Source: Armigeres subalbatus (taxonomy: Eukaryota; Arthropoda; Insecta; Diptera; Culicidae). Taken from it: 64,000 nt of DNA. Positions 1 to 11,829 of this stretch are shown one piece after another. The notes beneath the pieces were generated by a model, which worked only from the letters and a program-made list of their open reading frames with translations, was not told the DNA's origin and did no database searches. The stretch lies in NCBI RefSeq assembly GCF_024139115.2, contig NC_085140.1:101072988-101136987 (forward strand), read 5' to 3'. Every line of letters begins with the position of its first letter. Position 1 is the first letter of the stretch. Position numbers and translations under genes: made by a program.

Positions 1-328
1 TGTTCCAGACAGCAAACACCGTGGTGGAAAATGAGCGCACGAGCGTTTTATCGCCTTGTGCCTTGTCGGCTCCCGTCGCGCTAATTTGGTAGAGTAATAG
101 TAGGCTGTGACAGCAAAAAGAGCACACGCGGCCGACACTTTTACGCTGGGATGAGATTGGGGATGGAAACTCTGAGGCCGACTTTCTTATTGTTTTACCT
201 TTCTTGTACACCGAGGGACAATGAGAAGGCTATATGTTCATTTAAAAAAATACGAAAGGCACGGAAACCCATAACAAAACGAATGGGACACATCTCCAGA
301 AAATTAAAAATAAGCCATAGGAATGCGC

Positions 329-779
329 TTTGTTCCACGAAAGCTACTACCATTTGCAGTGCTCATGGCACTGAAAAAGCTTGGATATCAAAGAAAAAGA
401 ACAGACCAACTGTATCAACAAATCGAAGTGAGCGAAAAACGGTTATCACTCTCCAGACTGTTTTTCTTCTATGAAAAGTAATTTCTCCCCGTGAGGGAGC
501 ATTTTATGCTCTTGAGATTGCAGAAGGCGATGCTTCATTCGGAGGCAACGGCTCACAATCAGGGTTCATAATGCTCACTCAATCTCGGAGCACAGGATGC
601 TCTCTCACGAAAATTTTCGGGGAGAAATCGCTTTTCGGGAAAGAAAAACAGCCTGGAGAGTGATAACCATTTTTCGCTCATTTCGATTGACGCCAATCAT
701 TGGTTTGCTCTTTTTCTTTCGTATTCGAGCCTTTTTATGGCATTATAAATGCAAATGGTAGTAGCTTATGTGGAACAAA
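329..779. repeat. Foldback (long inverted repeat) element
   Basis: Two arms of about 200 bp (roughly 329-520 and 579-779) are imperfect reverse complements. The outer end TTTGTTCCAC at 329-338 pairs with GTGGAACAAA at 770-779, and the arms continue inward through the TTATCACTCTCCA and TTTCTCCCCG blocks to a loop of about 60 bases. A 107-residue open frame at 151-474 overlaps the left arm and resembles no protein family I know. The outer boundary and any target duplication are not certain. Confidence 0.7.
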
Positions 780-789
780 TAACTTAACG

Positions 790-890
790 CTTTCATACAG
801 ATAGCGTTGTGGTGTGGCTAGAGTAAGCGCATCTCCACACCTATTATTGTTACTATTCTGGGTTCGAATCCCGGCGCGGCCATACAATTT
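790..890 (+). repeat. tRNA-derived (SINE-like) fragment
   Basis: The segment has a B-box/T-arm (CTGGGTTCGAATCCCGG, about 861-877) and an upstream A-box-like stretch (GTGGCTAGAGTAAGCG). No acceptor stem closes with the 3' CGCGGCC, so it is better read as a tRNA-derived SINE head or pseudo-tRNA than as a working tRNA gene. Confidence 0.4.
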
Positions 891-1424
891 TGTAATTGTT
901 CTGCGATAATTCTCGCGAAAAGTGAGTGAGAGGTAAAAGTGATGAAACGAAAAAAGATTTTCATGTCATAGGCAAGATTTTCGTTTATCTTCCAAGGCTA
1001 ATTCTAGAGTAAAGATTGATGGGTGAAAGATGATCCTCAACATAAACAACGAAAAAAGATTTTCCATTGGCCCGAAAAACGCTTGCTTTGGTCTCTTTGA
1101 AACGAAAAGTCGAAACCCTGCTCACAATCCTCGCAAAAGAACGTCATACATGTACGTAGTGTGCAAGATTAAACAAAAGACAATGAGCTAGAAAATCTAA
1201 AGCACAAGTTGAAGTTATTGACTCTATTGTCTAAAACTTAATCCAGGTTTTGGTCAGTTTTTGATACCCCCTCCCCCAGCGTGGACAATTACTCATATAA
1301 AATTTTCAAAAATTGGTATGAACCGTGCACATTCACCATACTCCCCCCCCCCCTCCTTAACTGTCCACGTGGTATATGGACAACCATTCTCAATATACAC
1401 GTTTCAGAGGCTCACGTATTTTAA

Positions 1425-4200
1425 GTCAATAGCGGCGCCGGCCACGTCCTTACGGTATATAGGAAAGGAACGATTGTTAGTTCGACTCTCGCTACTAGAG
1501 ACCGAGAACACCTAGGCATCTCCACGATTGTCTTGGGATGTGGTATTGTGTTTCATAAGATATTTTATCTGGATTCACTTAATGAATTCGTGAACTAACG
1601 AGTTCACGGTGTATTTTTTCGGGAACAACAGTAACGGATTCGGTAATACAGTCATGTTTTCTGGAACGTTCTGGAAAACGTGACTGGTGTTCCCGAATCC
1701 ATGATTTGGTGTCACGGTGTATCCCAAGCAACACAACTTGTTTTATACAAGTTTATATTGCACATATAAAGCATAGTATCATGTTTTTCTTCATGAATAC
1801 ATTACCATTTTTCTAACGCTTATAAGCCCAAAAAAGCGCAAAAAATGGCGTCTTATAAAACATCGTTCTAGTCATAGAATATGTTTTAAATTTCATCTAT
1901 ATAACTAACATATATGTCTTATATGAATATTATATAACTTACTATAACAAATTAAGTAATAAGAGCGTTATGAAATGCTTCTATAGTACATATTTACATG
2001 TTATATATTAGTTATAATTTATTTTATTAATACTAGTACGTTGTTATTCAGTTATACAAAAGTTTTAAACAAGCGCTTTTTTAAAGTATATTTTCAGCCG
2101 AGCAATAAATTATGCCTAAAGAAACATTTCATTTTATTTCATTGATATATCAATAAATCGAAAACTTATTGGATGGCCATTGCCCATAAAGTTGATTTAC
2201 AACAAATATTAAAGTATACATATACTGAAATGAGCTCGTAGTTAATAGGAAAATGTCGTTTCTCTTTGCCGTTCAAGATTTATTGTGTAACTTTCCATTA
2301 TACTTGCTGTAAATTCTTGGGCCATTCATCAAAAGTAAAGTAATCATTCTACATTTTTTATTTATTGAAAAATGTTCTGTATCATCGGAAAACATGGCAA
2401 TGGAGTCTTTTTGGCAGACGTCACAGTGCCAATCAAAATATTTGTTATAGTCGTGAAAAGTTAATATTTTCTGAAAATGAAAGTTTTCAATAATTATCTC
2501 GATGTTACCCTTTTGAATATACTCATAGTAGAGGGTGAACTGAAATCAAAAAGCACATATGAATAATATAGCTCTTTGGGAAATTACATAACTTGTACAT
2601 GTTTGTGTTATTATTTACGATACTACTTTACTGCCACCATACGCATATTTCTCCCATGCTTGCTGGGATTCCCTATATACATGGGACACTTATGCGTATA
2701 ACGGCAGTTTACGGGTAGATCAGAAAGATATGTTTTTAGGGGGACTCGAGTTTTTAATGATAATTTCATTTTTTTATTGATCCTTTTTCCTGTACGATAA
2801 ATAGTAAAAGAATTGTTTTTTTGCTGAATTCATTTAAAAAAAGAAATATTTATTGGTAAAGTATCACTATTTTTCAGCCGATACTGTATTTTTTTTTATC
2901 TAGTTCGAATCATTATCTTGTTGTACAAGGATGTTGTCACTATGTTTAAAATTATCCATGAATGCATCTTTATAACATATTTAAAACGTGTTATATAGAT
3001 GTTATGGGTGAGTTATTTTAACATAGTTTTAACCGTTTTTAGGAGCTTCGGAATGTAGAAAAAATTCATATCATACAAATTGCCGAATTTTGCAATCAGT
3101 TCCCGGTTAGCCACGAGCTAGCGATGATGAGGTTATTTGATCAAGCGATAAGCCATCACAAATGGAATATGTCTGGAATTCGCCGACGAAGGAATGCTTA
3201 AGCGGTCTCAGTCTTTTTCAAACAGAATACGTGTCATAATTTTGTACACCGAGTTTAAAAGTGTAATACCTTTGTACATTTTTGTCTATACCCTTTCTTA
3301 TGTATCGAGCATATTGAATTCCCGCAACATTTTTGAAATTATTGAATAATTGCTTCATCTCACCCTTTTTTGTTGTCATGACAATGTTTACTCCCATATA
3401 CATTAATGTTTTTAACTTGTTATATATTCGTCAATGAATGCATGCATATCATGTGTATCGTCACATTTATATTTCATCTATAAAACATTCACAATATTAG
3501 TTACAGTGAATGTTATAATTAAGTCATATATATTTCTTATAAACGAAAATACAACACAGCATAATTTAGCTACGAAATGTTTGTATTAAACACTACAAAA
3601 CCATTCCTATAACAAGGCAGGTATTGCTTGACAGTATTATAACTTAAATACAACAAGTTTTATATTTTTCTAAATATAAGATGTTTTTGGTGTTACTTGG
3701 GATATTTGCTGGTTCACGAATTCGGGAACGCTTTTTGTTGCGTGTACGATCTAAGGGAGGGGATTATATGAAATGCAAATAAAAACGCGCAATAATTGAT
3801 TTACTCTCCGAACCGTACAGATCAAAACAAAATATCTCGGATCACGCGACCGTTTTGCTTGCTAATCGAAATACGATCAATCGCGTAATCAACACAGAAC
3901 TAAATTCTCGGATCTGCCGATTTACTATCCGGCCGCACAAAATTAAACTAAACACCCGAATCCGCGTCCGATACGTAACATGTTCATTCACGAACTCCGC
4001 ACTTTACTTACTTGCTCGATGGCTACTGCAAACTATTGAAGATCGCGCTTGTTTCGACCAGAGCAAAGCGCAATACATGCGCATGAGCCACCGAACACAA
4101 AATAGATACTTTATCATTTTCGCGACGACTAAAACACGCACTGTACTTACTTGCTTGATGACTACTGCAAACTCTTGTCTAAAACTTTATTCTAAATTAA
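1425..4200 (+). repeat. Interspersed non-coding repeat family, copy 1 (split)
   Basis: The left part (about 1425-1720) carries the block GGCGCCGGCCACGTCC followed by a TCTGGATTCACTT block, both also present near 45385-45535 and 54590-54740. After a 2 kb insertion at 1722-3702 the flank resumes with ACCGTTTTGC-type modules and two copies of an ACTTACTTGCTCGATG-like segment (4005-4170). This matches the layout of the other two copies (conserved head, tandem modules). No plausible coding frame. The right boundary is approximate. Confidence 0.5.
1722..3702. mobile_element. TA-flanked non-autonomous DNA element, about 2 kb
   Basis: The ends are inverted: TCCCAAGCAACAC starts at 1722 and GTGTTACTTGGGA ends at 3702, flanked on both sides by TA (1720-1721, 3703-3704). 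The interior is very AT-rich, and its two subterminal regions look alike in inverted orientation. No open frame above about 60 residues, so no transposase is encoded. The TIR match is short (12 of 13), so the call rests on the ends plus the shared flanking repeat. Confidence 0.55.
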
Positions 4201-5180
4201 ATATAAACTGCTAATTGCATTATTAAAACTATTGCCTAATTGTTTAAAATACGGAGTGATTTTTGATATGTAATAAGCCTAAATTTTATTATTGTGAAGT
4301 TATGTTATAACCGAATATGCTATTCCTTAGACACACATTGTTGTAATCGCTTGAAAATCTGCAACCCACACCTCCTTTGTTATCGGTCAACCAAAATTGT
4401 AAATCCTGATAGAAAGCTAACTGAATTAAGCCTAATAACATCTAATTAAGCTTTAAGCTAATGTACCACACGATATTTGCGTTTGCTGAAAAGAATTGGA
4501 AATTCGAATAAAACCAACATGCTGTGATATATAAAACTGGTCATGTTTGACGAATTAATGGTCTGTTGAACATAGCTATTCAATATGACTCAATTGTATG
4601 AAATTCGTGCAAATACTGTAACAAGAACTATCTTAAGGCCTGCAATACATATGGAAAAGTGTGGTAAAGTTGCTCTAAATAAATGAAAATTTTATGTATA
4701 TGAAGCTTGGTAGTCCAACATGGCCATATTAGTCCCTAGAGCCCTTTTGAATGCTTCACCCTTCAAATAAGCCCAACGCAGATGTTGTAGGTTCTCCAAA
4801 TTATCCGAGAGTTGCGTTCAACTTGTGTACCAGGTCAACTACGTCTGGCATCGAACCGATAGCAACCCAGCATAACCATATAAGTTCTTAGAGCCCTTGC
4901 AATTGTTTCACCTTCATAGATTGAACGAAAATCTTACGGGAGAGGTGAAAATTGTTAAATTTAAGTGAAAATGAAGCTCGTTAATGAATAACGAATATTG
5001 AAATGCAATGGTAACATTCGTTCAGAAATGTTCTACAAAAGATTATATGAGTGAGGACATTTTGCCGCGTGGGCGCATTTTGCACCGCCCCTACACTTAT
5101 CCGATTTTCTTGCAATAAGTTGTGTTTACTGGCGGAGTTCAGCTGGAGCATGATGGAACACGTGACTTACCAAATCAAAT
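4200..5180. other. Unassigned AT-rich stretch
   Basis: No gene, RNA or clear repeat boundary could be recognised. It contains short phrases shared between 4720-4760 and 4880-4910 (a 'tagagcccttt... gcttcaccctt' phrase) that suggest a decayed duplication. Confidence 0.4.
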
Positions 5181-6188
5181 ACTTTCTCTAAAATTTAATT
5201 TTGTACGCCAAAATTGTTCTGAATAAAAAAAAAACTGATTTTCCGGAAATTTTTATAACCACTGGCGGAGTGAATTTTGAATAAAATTGTGAAGAAATTC
5301 CCAAGTGAAATTTCCAGGGAGCCCCAGGGTTTTTTTTCGAGCTTTTCGCAAGGGATTTCTCAAAGAATTGAAAGAATTTGTTCAATAAAACCTGGAAATA
5401 ATTGTTGAGACAATTCATTAAAAAAAGATTGAAGGAGCTTTAAATTTGAAGTCGACAGTAATTCCTAAAGCAATTTCCGTAGATGTGAAGAAAATCATGA
5501 AAAGATTTCTCCCAAAGAAATCTTGGAAGGCTCTCCTAACATAATTTCCGAAGGCATTCTTAAAGGAATTCCTAAAGGAGTTTCCGAACGAATTTTTTAA
5601 AAGAATTTCGGAGAAAATCTCAATAAAAATTTGTAAAGGAATTCCCGAGGGAATCCTAAGAAGAATTTCCGAAGGAACTTCTGAAAAATTTTCGAATAAA
5701 TTTCGGAAGGTATTTCCGAAACTAGTTTTGACTTTCCGAGAAATTCCTAAAGAAATTTCCGAGGGTTTTCTCCTAAAACAATTTCCTAAGGTATTCCTAA
5801 AATATTTTCCGTAGGTATTCCTGAAGGAATTTCCGAAGAATTTTCCAAAATAATTCCTTAGAGAATTTTCAAATGAATTTAGAAAAAAAAAATCGTAAAA
5901 GAATTTCCGGAATTTCCAAATTAAACTCTGAAAGAGTTTTTGAAAGAATTTCTTAGGATATTCCTCCAAGAATTCTTTTTCATTTACTTTGGATTTCTTC
6001 TGAAAATCCTCTGGAAATTATTTAGGAGATAAGTGCATAAATTTCATTGGATATTGCTCATAATATTCCTTCAAAAATTCAAAGAAGGAATGATAAGAAT
6101 AAATCAAAAGCTCAGTCGGAAATTCCTGAACGAATTATTTTAGGAATTCCTTCAGTACCTACAAAACCTACGGAAATTGTTTTAGGTA

Positions 6189-6355
6189 GGGAGAATGACG
6201 GCTTCGGCAGGTTTTGTTCTATTATTGTCAGGAATTTTTTTTAGGCCTGGGTTTGCTCAAATTTGGCCTAAATATTCTTCGCATATCCAATAATATTGTG
6301 GCCAAATTTCATAAAACAATAATAGAACAAAACCTGCCAAAGCCGTCTTTTCCTC
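6189..6355. mobile_element. TA-flanked MITE, family with the 40426 copy
   Basis: The terminal inverted repeats run for about 40 bp. The left end includes GACGGCTTCGGCAGG and GTTTTGTTCTATTATTG, and the right end is the reverse complement. TA lies on both sides (6187-6188, 6356-6357). A second member with the same TIRs is at 40426-40614. No coding capacity. Confidence 0.8.
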
Positions 6356-6733
6356 TAAACCTTCGGAAGTTTCTTCAAGAGAATCCTTTAGGAATTTCTA
6401 CGGAAATCGATTTAAGAATTTCTTCGAAATATATTTTAAGATTTCTGCCTATAAATTCTCCTGAAATTCTTTCGGTCATTCTTCCGGATTTTTCTAGCAA
6501 TTCTTATACAGAAATTCCTTTCGACCTTCAGAGTTTCTGTTTGAAATTCCTCTGAAATTTAATTTGAGCGGTCTTAGGACTCCTTCGTAAATTTCATTTG
6601 GATATTATTTTGGGAATACCTTCGAGAATTCTTTCGAAAATCCTTACGAATTTCCTTCACGAAATCATTCGAAATTTCCGGAAGAATTCTTTCAACAAAA
6701 TTTCCGGAATAAAAGGAATTTTACATTGTTTTA

Positions 6734-6890
6734 CAGTCAAACCTCCACGAGTCGATGTTCTATGACTCGATATCTCCTGATGGAAGCAAATTATTCCATA
6801 GTAAAACATATTTTCTATAACAGCTTTATATTCCACATCTCGATATTTCCATGAGTCAATGGTCAATATCAACTCATGAAAGTTTTACCG
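6734..6890. mobile_element. TA-flanked MITE
   Basis: The ends CAGTCAAACCTCCACGAGTC and the reverse complement of ...AACTCATGAAAGTTTTACCG form imperfect TIRs next to TA (6732-6733, 6891-6892). The arms repeat the phrase ATGACTCGATATCTC. It resembles the short Tc1/mariner-type MITEs of Aedes. Confidence 0.6.
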
Positions 6891-6999
6891 TACTATAGAA
6901 TTTTCTGAAGAAATTTACAAAGGTTTATCGGGAGGTTTTACGAAAGAATCTCTGGAGGAATATTCAAATGTAGAAAAATTATTTAAGCTCGTTTAAAGG

Positions 7000-8330
7000 A
7001 ATGTCATCAACTGTCTAAGACGAGTTTAGTACGACAGACGGCCTCACAGTTGAGGTCGAAATACGTATCTGTAAAGATAAAAAAAACGTAGTGGAATTAA
7101 ATGGAAAGTATACTATAGTAAAACTAAACACTGTTTTGAAGCTGGAATAAAACCCAAAAATATCAGGATTGCAGTCGATCCATCATCATTCGGAAAATCA
7201 TACAGACATTTTTTTTTTGTAAAAAATACCCTCAGGAAATAATTTGGTTAGTCGTCCAGAAATTCTTTCTGGCATACCATCAAAAATTCCTCCGGGAATT
7301 CCTCTCCTCAAGGAATCTCTTCAAAAACCCTCCGCATCTAGAAATGCCTTCAAAAATTTGTCTAAGAATTCTTTTAGAAACTCCTCCTCAGGAATTCCTT
7401 TGGCAATAATTTCAGAATTTCTTCCAGGTAGGGTTATGCGCTAATTCGTCTATGGCGCTAGTATCCGTCATATCAAATTATAAATCACTGAATACTCACG
7501 AATCGTAAACTGAAATAATGAACTAATCATCTGGCGAGATAGAAAAAAGTGTACACTACGATCTGCATTCATTTAAATTACATTCCGGTGTTACTTACTT
7601 GAAATACAGTTAAATTTAACTTTGCGACTGTGACTTTTTTCACAATTTCCTACGATATCCGTGCGACGAAGGAAAATCCAGTTCGTTCACTGCTGTAGAA
7701 CACGCGCAACACCGTCACCAAAATCAACGTAATTCACTGATTTTCACCGCACTTTTTCACATAAATTCCTCACTGCGCACTAAATAAAAGCAATGTTTAT
7801 TGCTCAAGTGAAAAATAATTGTAAAATAACTACCGGAAGGCGTTCAAATGATCTGTTTTTTCAAACTTTAAAGCGTTTGAAATTTATTTTCTTCGTCGCC
7901 TTGTTTATAGTCGAAAAACGCGTTGCCAAACTGGCGGTTTTAACTGTAATAATCTTATGTTACACATCTGATATTACATCATGCAGTCAATAAAAGTAGG
8001 GTTTTCAATTATTTTCCGCTAGCGTAATAAAACTAAAGTCTTCCAAATAAAAATTTTTCATACACACTCATCATTCATACTCAAATTTTCTACTATTCCA
8101 AAAGTTTGAAACAGGAGAAATAATTTCATAATAGAAATTTGTTGGCAGCACTACCCGCGTACATGTTAAGCATGTGTGTTAGTTGTTTGACAGACTGAGG
8201 CATTTAACTGAATGGCAGCACAATCAAAACCATTTTTATGCGGTCGAAATGGGATTGCACTATTACATTTTTGTTAACTGGAATTGAAATAAACTTTCAA
8301 ATTTGACTTTCAAAATTGACCAAAATGATA
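7000..8330. other. Unassigned stretch with a small GGAATTCC-type patch
   Basis: 7240-7430 repeats the GGAATTCC-type motif field. The remainder (7000-7240, 7440-8330) is AT-rich with no recognised gene. Open frames are at most 66 residues and match no known family. Confidence 0.4.
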
Positions 8331-8339
8331 GTTATTCTG

Positions 8340-9430
8340 CATGAAGTCACAGATAAGTCATCCAGTTATCCAAGAAATGGCTTGAGCTTAGGAACAAAGA
8401 TTTGCAGTCCTGTTTGCTCCTTGCTCCTACATGCTCCTTGTGGTACAGAGAAAGGATACGTAGATGATCAATTTTCCGGTTTCAAATATGGTACATACTC
8501 TCTGTAGTACAAAGAACAGAATACGTTCACATCATATGTTCTTGGTCATCCAATAAATCCCTGGAATAAGGCCTTTTGATCTACACGCGTAACTAAGTAT
8601 TAGTTTTCCGGTTTCAAATATGGTACATGCTCTCTGTAGTACAAAGAACAAAATGCGTTCACAGCATATGTTCTTAGTCATCCAAGAAATCCCTGGAGTA
8701 AGGCCTTTTGATCTACACGCGTAGCTATAGATCAATTTTCGGGTTTCAAATATGGTACATGCTCTCTGTAGTACGAAGAACAGAATGCGTTCAAAGCATA
8801 TGTTCATGGTCTTCTAAGAAATCTTTGGAGTAAGGCCTTTTGATCTACACGCGTAACTAAAGATCAATTTTCCGGTTTCAAATATGGTACAAGCTCTCTG
8901 TAGTACAAAGAACAGAATGCGTTCACAGCATATGTTCATGGTCATCCAAGAAATCCCTGGAGTAAGGCCTTTTGATCTACACGCGTAACTACAGATCAAT
9001 TTTCCGGTTTCATATATGGTACATGCTCTCTGTAGTACAAAGAACAAAATGCGTTCACAGCGTATGTTCTTGATCATCCAAGAAATCCCTGGAGTAAGGC
9101 CTTTTGATCTACACGCGTAACTACAGATCAATTTTCGGGTTTCAAATATGGTACATGCTCTCTGTAGTACGAAGAACAGAATGCGTTCAAAGCATATGTT
9201 CATGGTCATCCAAGAAATCCTTGGAGTAAGGCCTTTTGATCTACACGCGTAACTAAAGATCAATTTTCCGGTTTCAAATATGGTACAAGCTCTCTGTAGT
9301 ACAAAGAACAGAATGCGTTCACAGCATATGTTCTTGGTCATCCAAGAAATCCCTGGAGTAAGGCCTTTTGATCTACACGCGTAACTACAGATCAATTTTC
9401 CGGTTTCAAATATGGTACATGCTCTCTTAA
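8340..9430 (-). repeat. 132-bp satellite array, block 1
   Basis: The phrase GTTTCAAATATGGTAC recurs at 8479, 8611, 8743, 8875, 9007, 9139, 9271 and 9403, an exact 132-bp period. Because 132 is 44 codons and the monomer lacks stops in one minus frame, long minus frames (8532-8807, 8814-9395) appear; they are not genes. A degenerate partial unit precedes 8479. Read on the minus strand, the monomer is homologous to the plus-strand monomer of the next block, sharing TTACGCGTGTAGATC and GGGATTTCTTGGAT. Confidence 0.95.
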
Positions 9431-11040
9431 TAATGGGTACATTACATATTCAGAACAGGCCTTTAGATGGTTGGCTACGCGTGTAAACCTTAAGACATCC
9501 ACTTCAGGTATTTCTTGGCTAACCGTGAAGATCTTCCATATGCAAATTCTATCATATATACCACAATGGGTACATTACATTTACAAAACAGGCCTGTAGA
9601 CCATTGGTTACGCGTGTCGACCTGAAGGCCTTCACTTCCGGTATTTCTTGGATAACCGTGAAGATATTCCATACGCAGGTTCTATCATATGTACCACAAT
9701 GGGTACATTACATTTACAAAACAAGTATGTAGATCATTGGTTACGCGTTTAGATCTAAAGGCCTTCACTTCAGGTGTTTCTTGGATAACCGTGAAGATCT
9801 TCCATACGCATATTAAATCATATGTACCACAACGGGATCTCTTGGATGACCGTGAAGATCTTCCATATGCAGATCATATGTACCACAACGGGTACATTAC
9901 ATTTACAAAACAAAACATTCCATATGCAGATTCTATCATATGTACCACAACGGGTACATTACATTTACAAAACAGGCCTGTAGATCATTGGTTACGAGTG
10001 TAGATCTGAATGCCTTCACTTCAGGGATTTCTTGGATAACCAAGAAGATCTTCCGTATGCAGATTCTATCATATGTACCACAACGGGTACATTACATTTA
10101 CAAAACAGGCCTGTAGATCATTGGTTATGCCTGGAGACCTGATGACCTTCACTTCAGGGATTTATTGGATAACCAAGAAGATCTTCCGTATGCAGATTCT
10201 GTCATATGTACCACAAGGGGTACATTACATTTACAAAACAGGCCTGTAGATCATTGGTTACGAGTGTAGATTTGAAGGCCTTCACTTCAGGGATTTCTTG
10301 GATAACCAAGAAGATATTCCATATGCAGATTCTATCATATGTACCACAACGGGTACATTACATTTACAAAACAGGCCTGTAGATCATTGGTCATGCCTGT
10401 AGACCTGATGACCTTCACTTCAGGGATTTCTTGGATAACCAAGAAGATCTTCCGTATGCAGATTCTATCATATGTACCACAAGGGGTACATTACATTTAC
10501 AAAACAGGCCTGTAGATCATTGGTTACGAGTGTAGATTTGAAGGCCTTCACTTCAGGGATTTCTTGGATAACCAAGAAGATATTCCATATGCAGATTCTA
10601 TCATATGTACCACAACGGGTACATTACATTTACAAAACAGGCCTGTAGATCATTGGTTATACCTGTAGACCTGATGGCCTTCACTTCAGGGATTTCTTGG
10701 ATAACCGCGAAGATTTTCCATATGTAGATTCTATCATATGTACCACAACGGATACATTACATTTACAAAACAGGCCTGTAGATCATTCGTTACGCGTGTA
10801 GATCTGAAGGCCTTCACTTCAGGGATTTCTTGGATAACCGCGAAGATCTTCCATATGCAGATTCTATCATATGTGCCACAATGGGTACATTACATTTGCA
10901 AAACAAGCCTGTAGATCATTGGTTACGCGTAAAGATCTGAATGCCTCCACTTCAGGTGTTTCTTGGATAACCGCGAACATGCTCCATACACATATTCTGT
11001 TCTATGTTTCACAATGTACACATATCATATTCAGAACAGG
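9431..11040 (+). repeat. 133-bp satellite array, block 2 (inverted relative to block 1)
   Basis: The ACAAAACAGGCCTGTAGATC phrase recurs every 133 bp (its C at 9973, 10106, 10239, 10372, 10505, 10638, 10771, 10904), giving about 12 units. One unit near 9830-9920 is shortened and rearranged. The monomer is a diverged relative of block 1 in the opposite orientation. The last unit decays into ACACGGTATGATACC-type unique sequence after about 11040. Confidence 0.95.
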
Positions 11041-11640
11041 CCAATATTAATTGAATTTATGTTATTTTTATTTAACACGGTATGATACCGCATAAAAAAC
11101 TAATTTGGTGTACTTGTAGAAATCGCACACCAATACCAACAGATCTATTTGACAGCAATCCATCGAAATTTAGACTGGACGAATGAAAATTCTCATGGAC
11201 GTAAACAGATTTTCATAAGACAAATTTAAAAATTTTGAAGGGTGTTTTTGATTTAATTGCCTATATTCCGGGGAATAAACCACCCGACTTGGGCATGAAT
11301 TTACAATGTTGCGAAAACTCATATGTGAATAGGTACATTACGTGGAAGATATTGATTTGAAAAATGTATTGGAGGTAACCACTTTCCCTTCGATGGGACT
11401 CGAAACCACGACCCTCAGACATTGCTGTAAATATGTTATGTGGAGCGTGGGAGGCAAAATGTCAAATCCTTGAGGAATACTTGCGTCTTGAGAATTTCTT
11501 CGGAAATTCCTTTCAAGATTTAATCGAAAATTCCTGCGGAATTTCCTTTCGAAATTTGGTCGCATTTTCTACGGAAAATTCTTCAGAAGAACCTACGAAA
11601 TTCAATTCGATAGATACGGGGAATTGACTGATATCCCATC
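11041..11640. other. Mixed repeat-derived stretch
   Basis: It contains a tRNA B-box-like segment on the minus strand (GGTTTCGAGTCCC, about 11397-11409), then a patch of the GGAATTCC-type degenerate repeat (11455-11615). No gene recognised. Confidence 0.4.
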
Positions 11641-11671
11641 GTTATTAGCTGGTTATGGAACAACTTCTCGC

Positions 11672-11760
11672 AAGGGCAGCTGTTGTATAATTGGTAATAC
11701 GTCCGTGTACTAAATGGAATAGTGTGGGTTCAAGCCCCACCGGAAGCCGAATCTTTTTTC
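11672..11760 (+). repeat. tRNA-derived fragment
   Basis: A-box-like TATAATTGGTAATACG and T-arm GTGGGTTCAAGCCCCAC are followed by a T-run (11754-11759) that could end Pol III transcription. The 5' GGCAGCT and 3' GGAAGCC do not form an acceptor stem, so this is a tRNA-derived SINE head or pseudogene rather than a functional tRNA. Confidence 0.4.
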
Positions 11761-11829
11761 GCAATATCTCATAAAAACACCATAAAATGGCAAACTTAAC
11801 TATGTGTATCAAAATTAAACACCTTTTCA

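Larger units (their letters stand above)
5190..7000. repeat. Degenerate GGAATTCC-type palindromic repeat field
   Basis: Hundreds of bases are built from variants of GGAATTTCC / GGAATTCCT / GAAGGAATTTC spaced about 12-20 bp, readable in both orientations because the core is near-palindromic. The 183-residue minus frame at 5418-5969 (FGNSFRN-like repeats) is a by-product. The field is interrupted by MITEs at 6189-6355 and 6734-6890. Similar sequence recurs at 7240-7430, 11455-11615, 32030-32215 and 34075-34200. Confidence 0.7.

Noticed and set aside
5418..5969. 183-residue minus frame rich in FGNSFRN
   Set aside because: By-product of the degenerate GGAATTCC repeat field; no codon-position bias and no domain.
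8532..9395. Repetitive minus-strand protein with 44-residue repeats
   Set aside because: The satellite period is 132 bp, a multiple of three, and the monomer happens to lack stops. The 133-bp block next to it breaks frame every unit, so there is no coding constraint.
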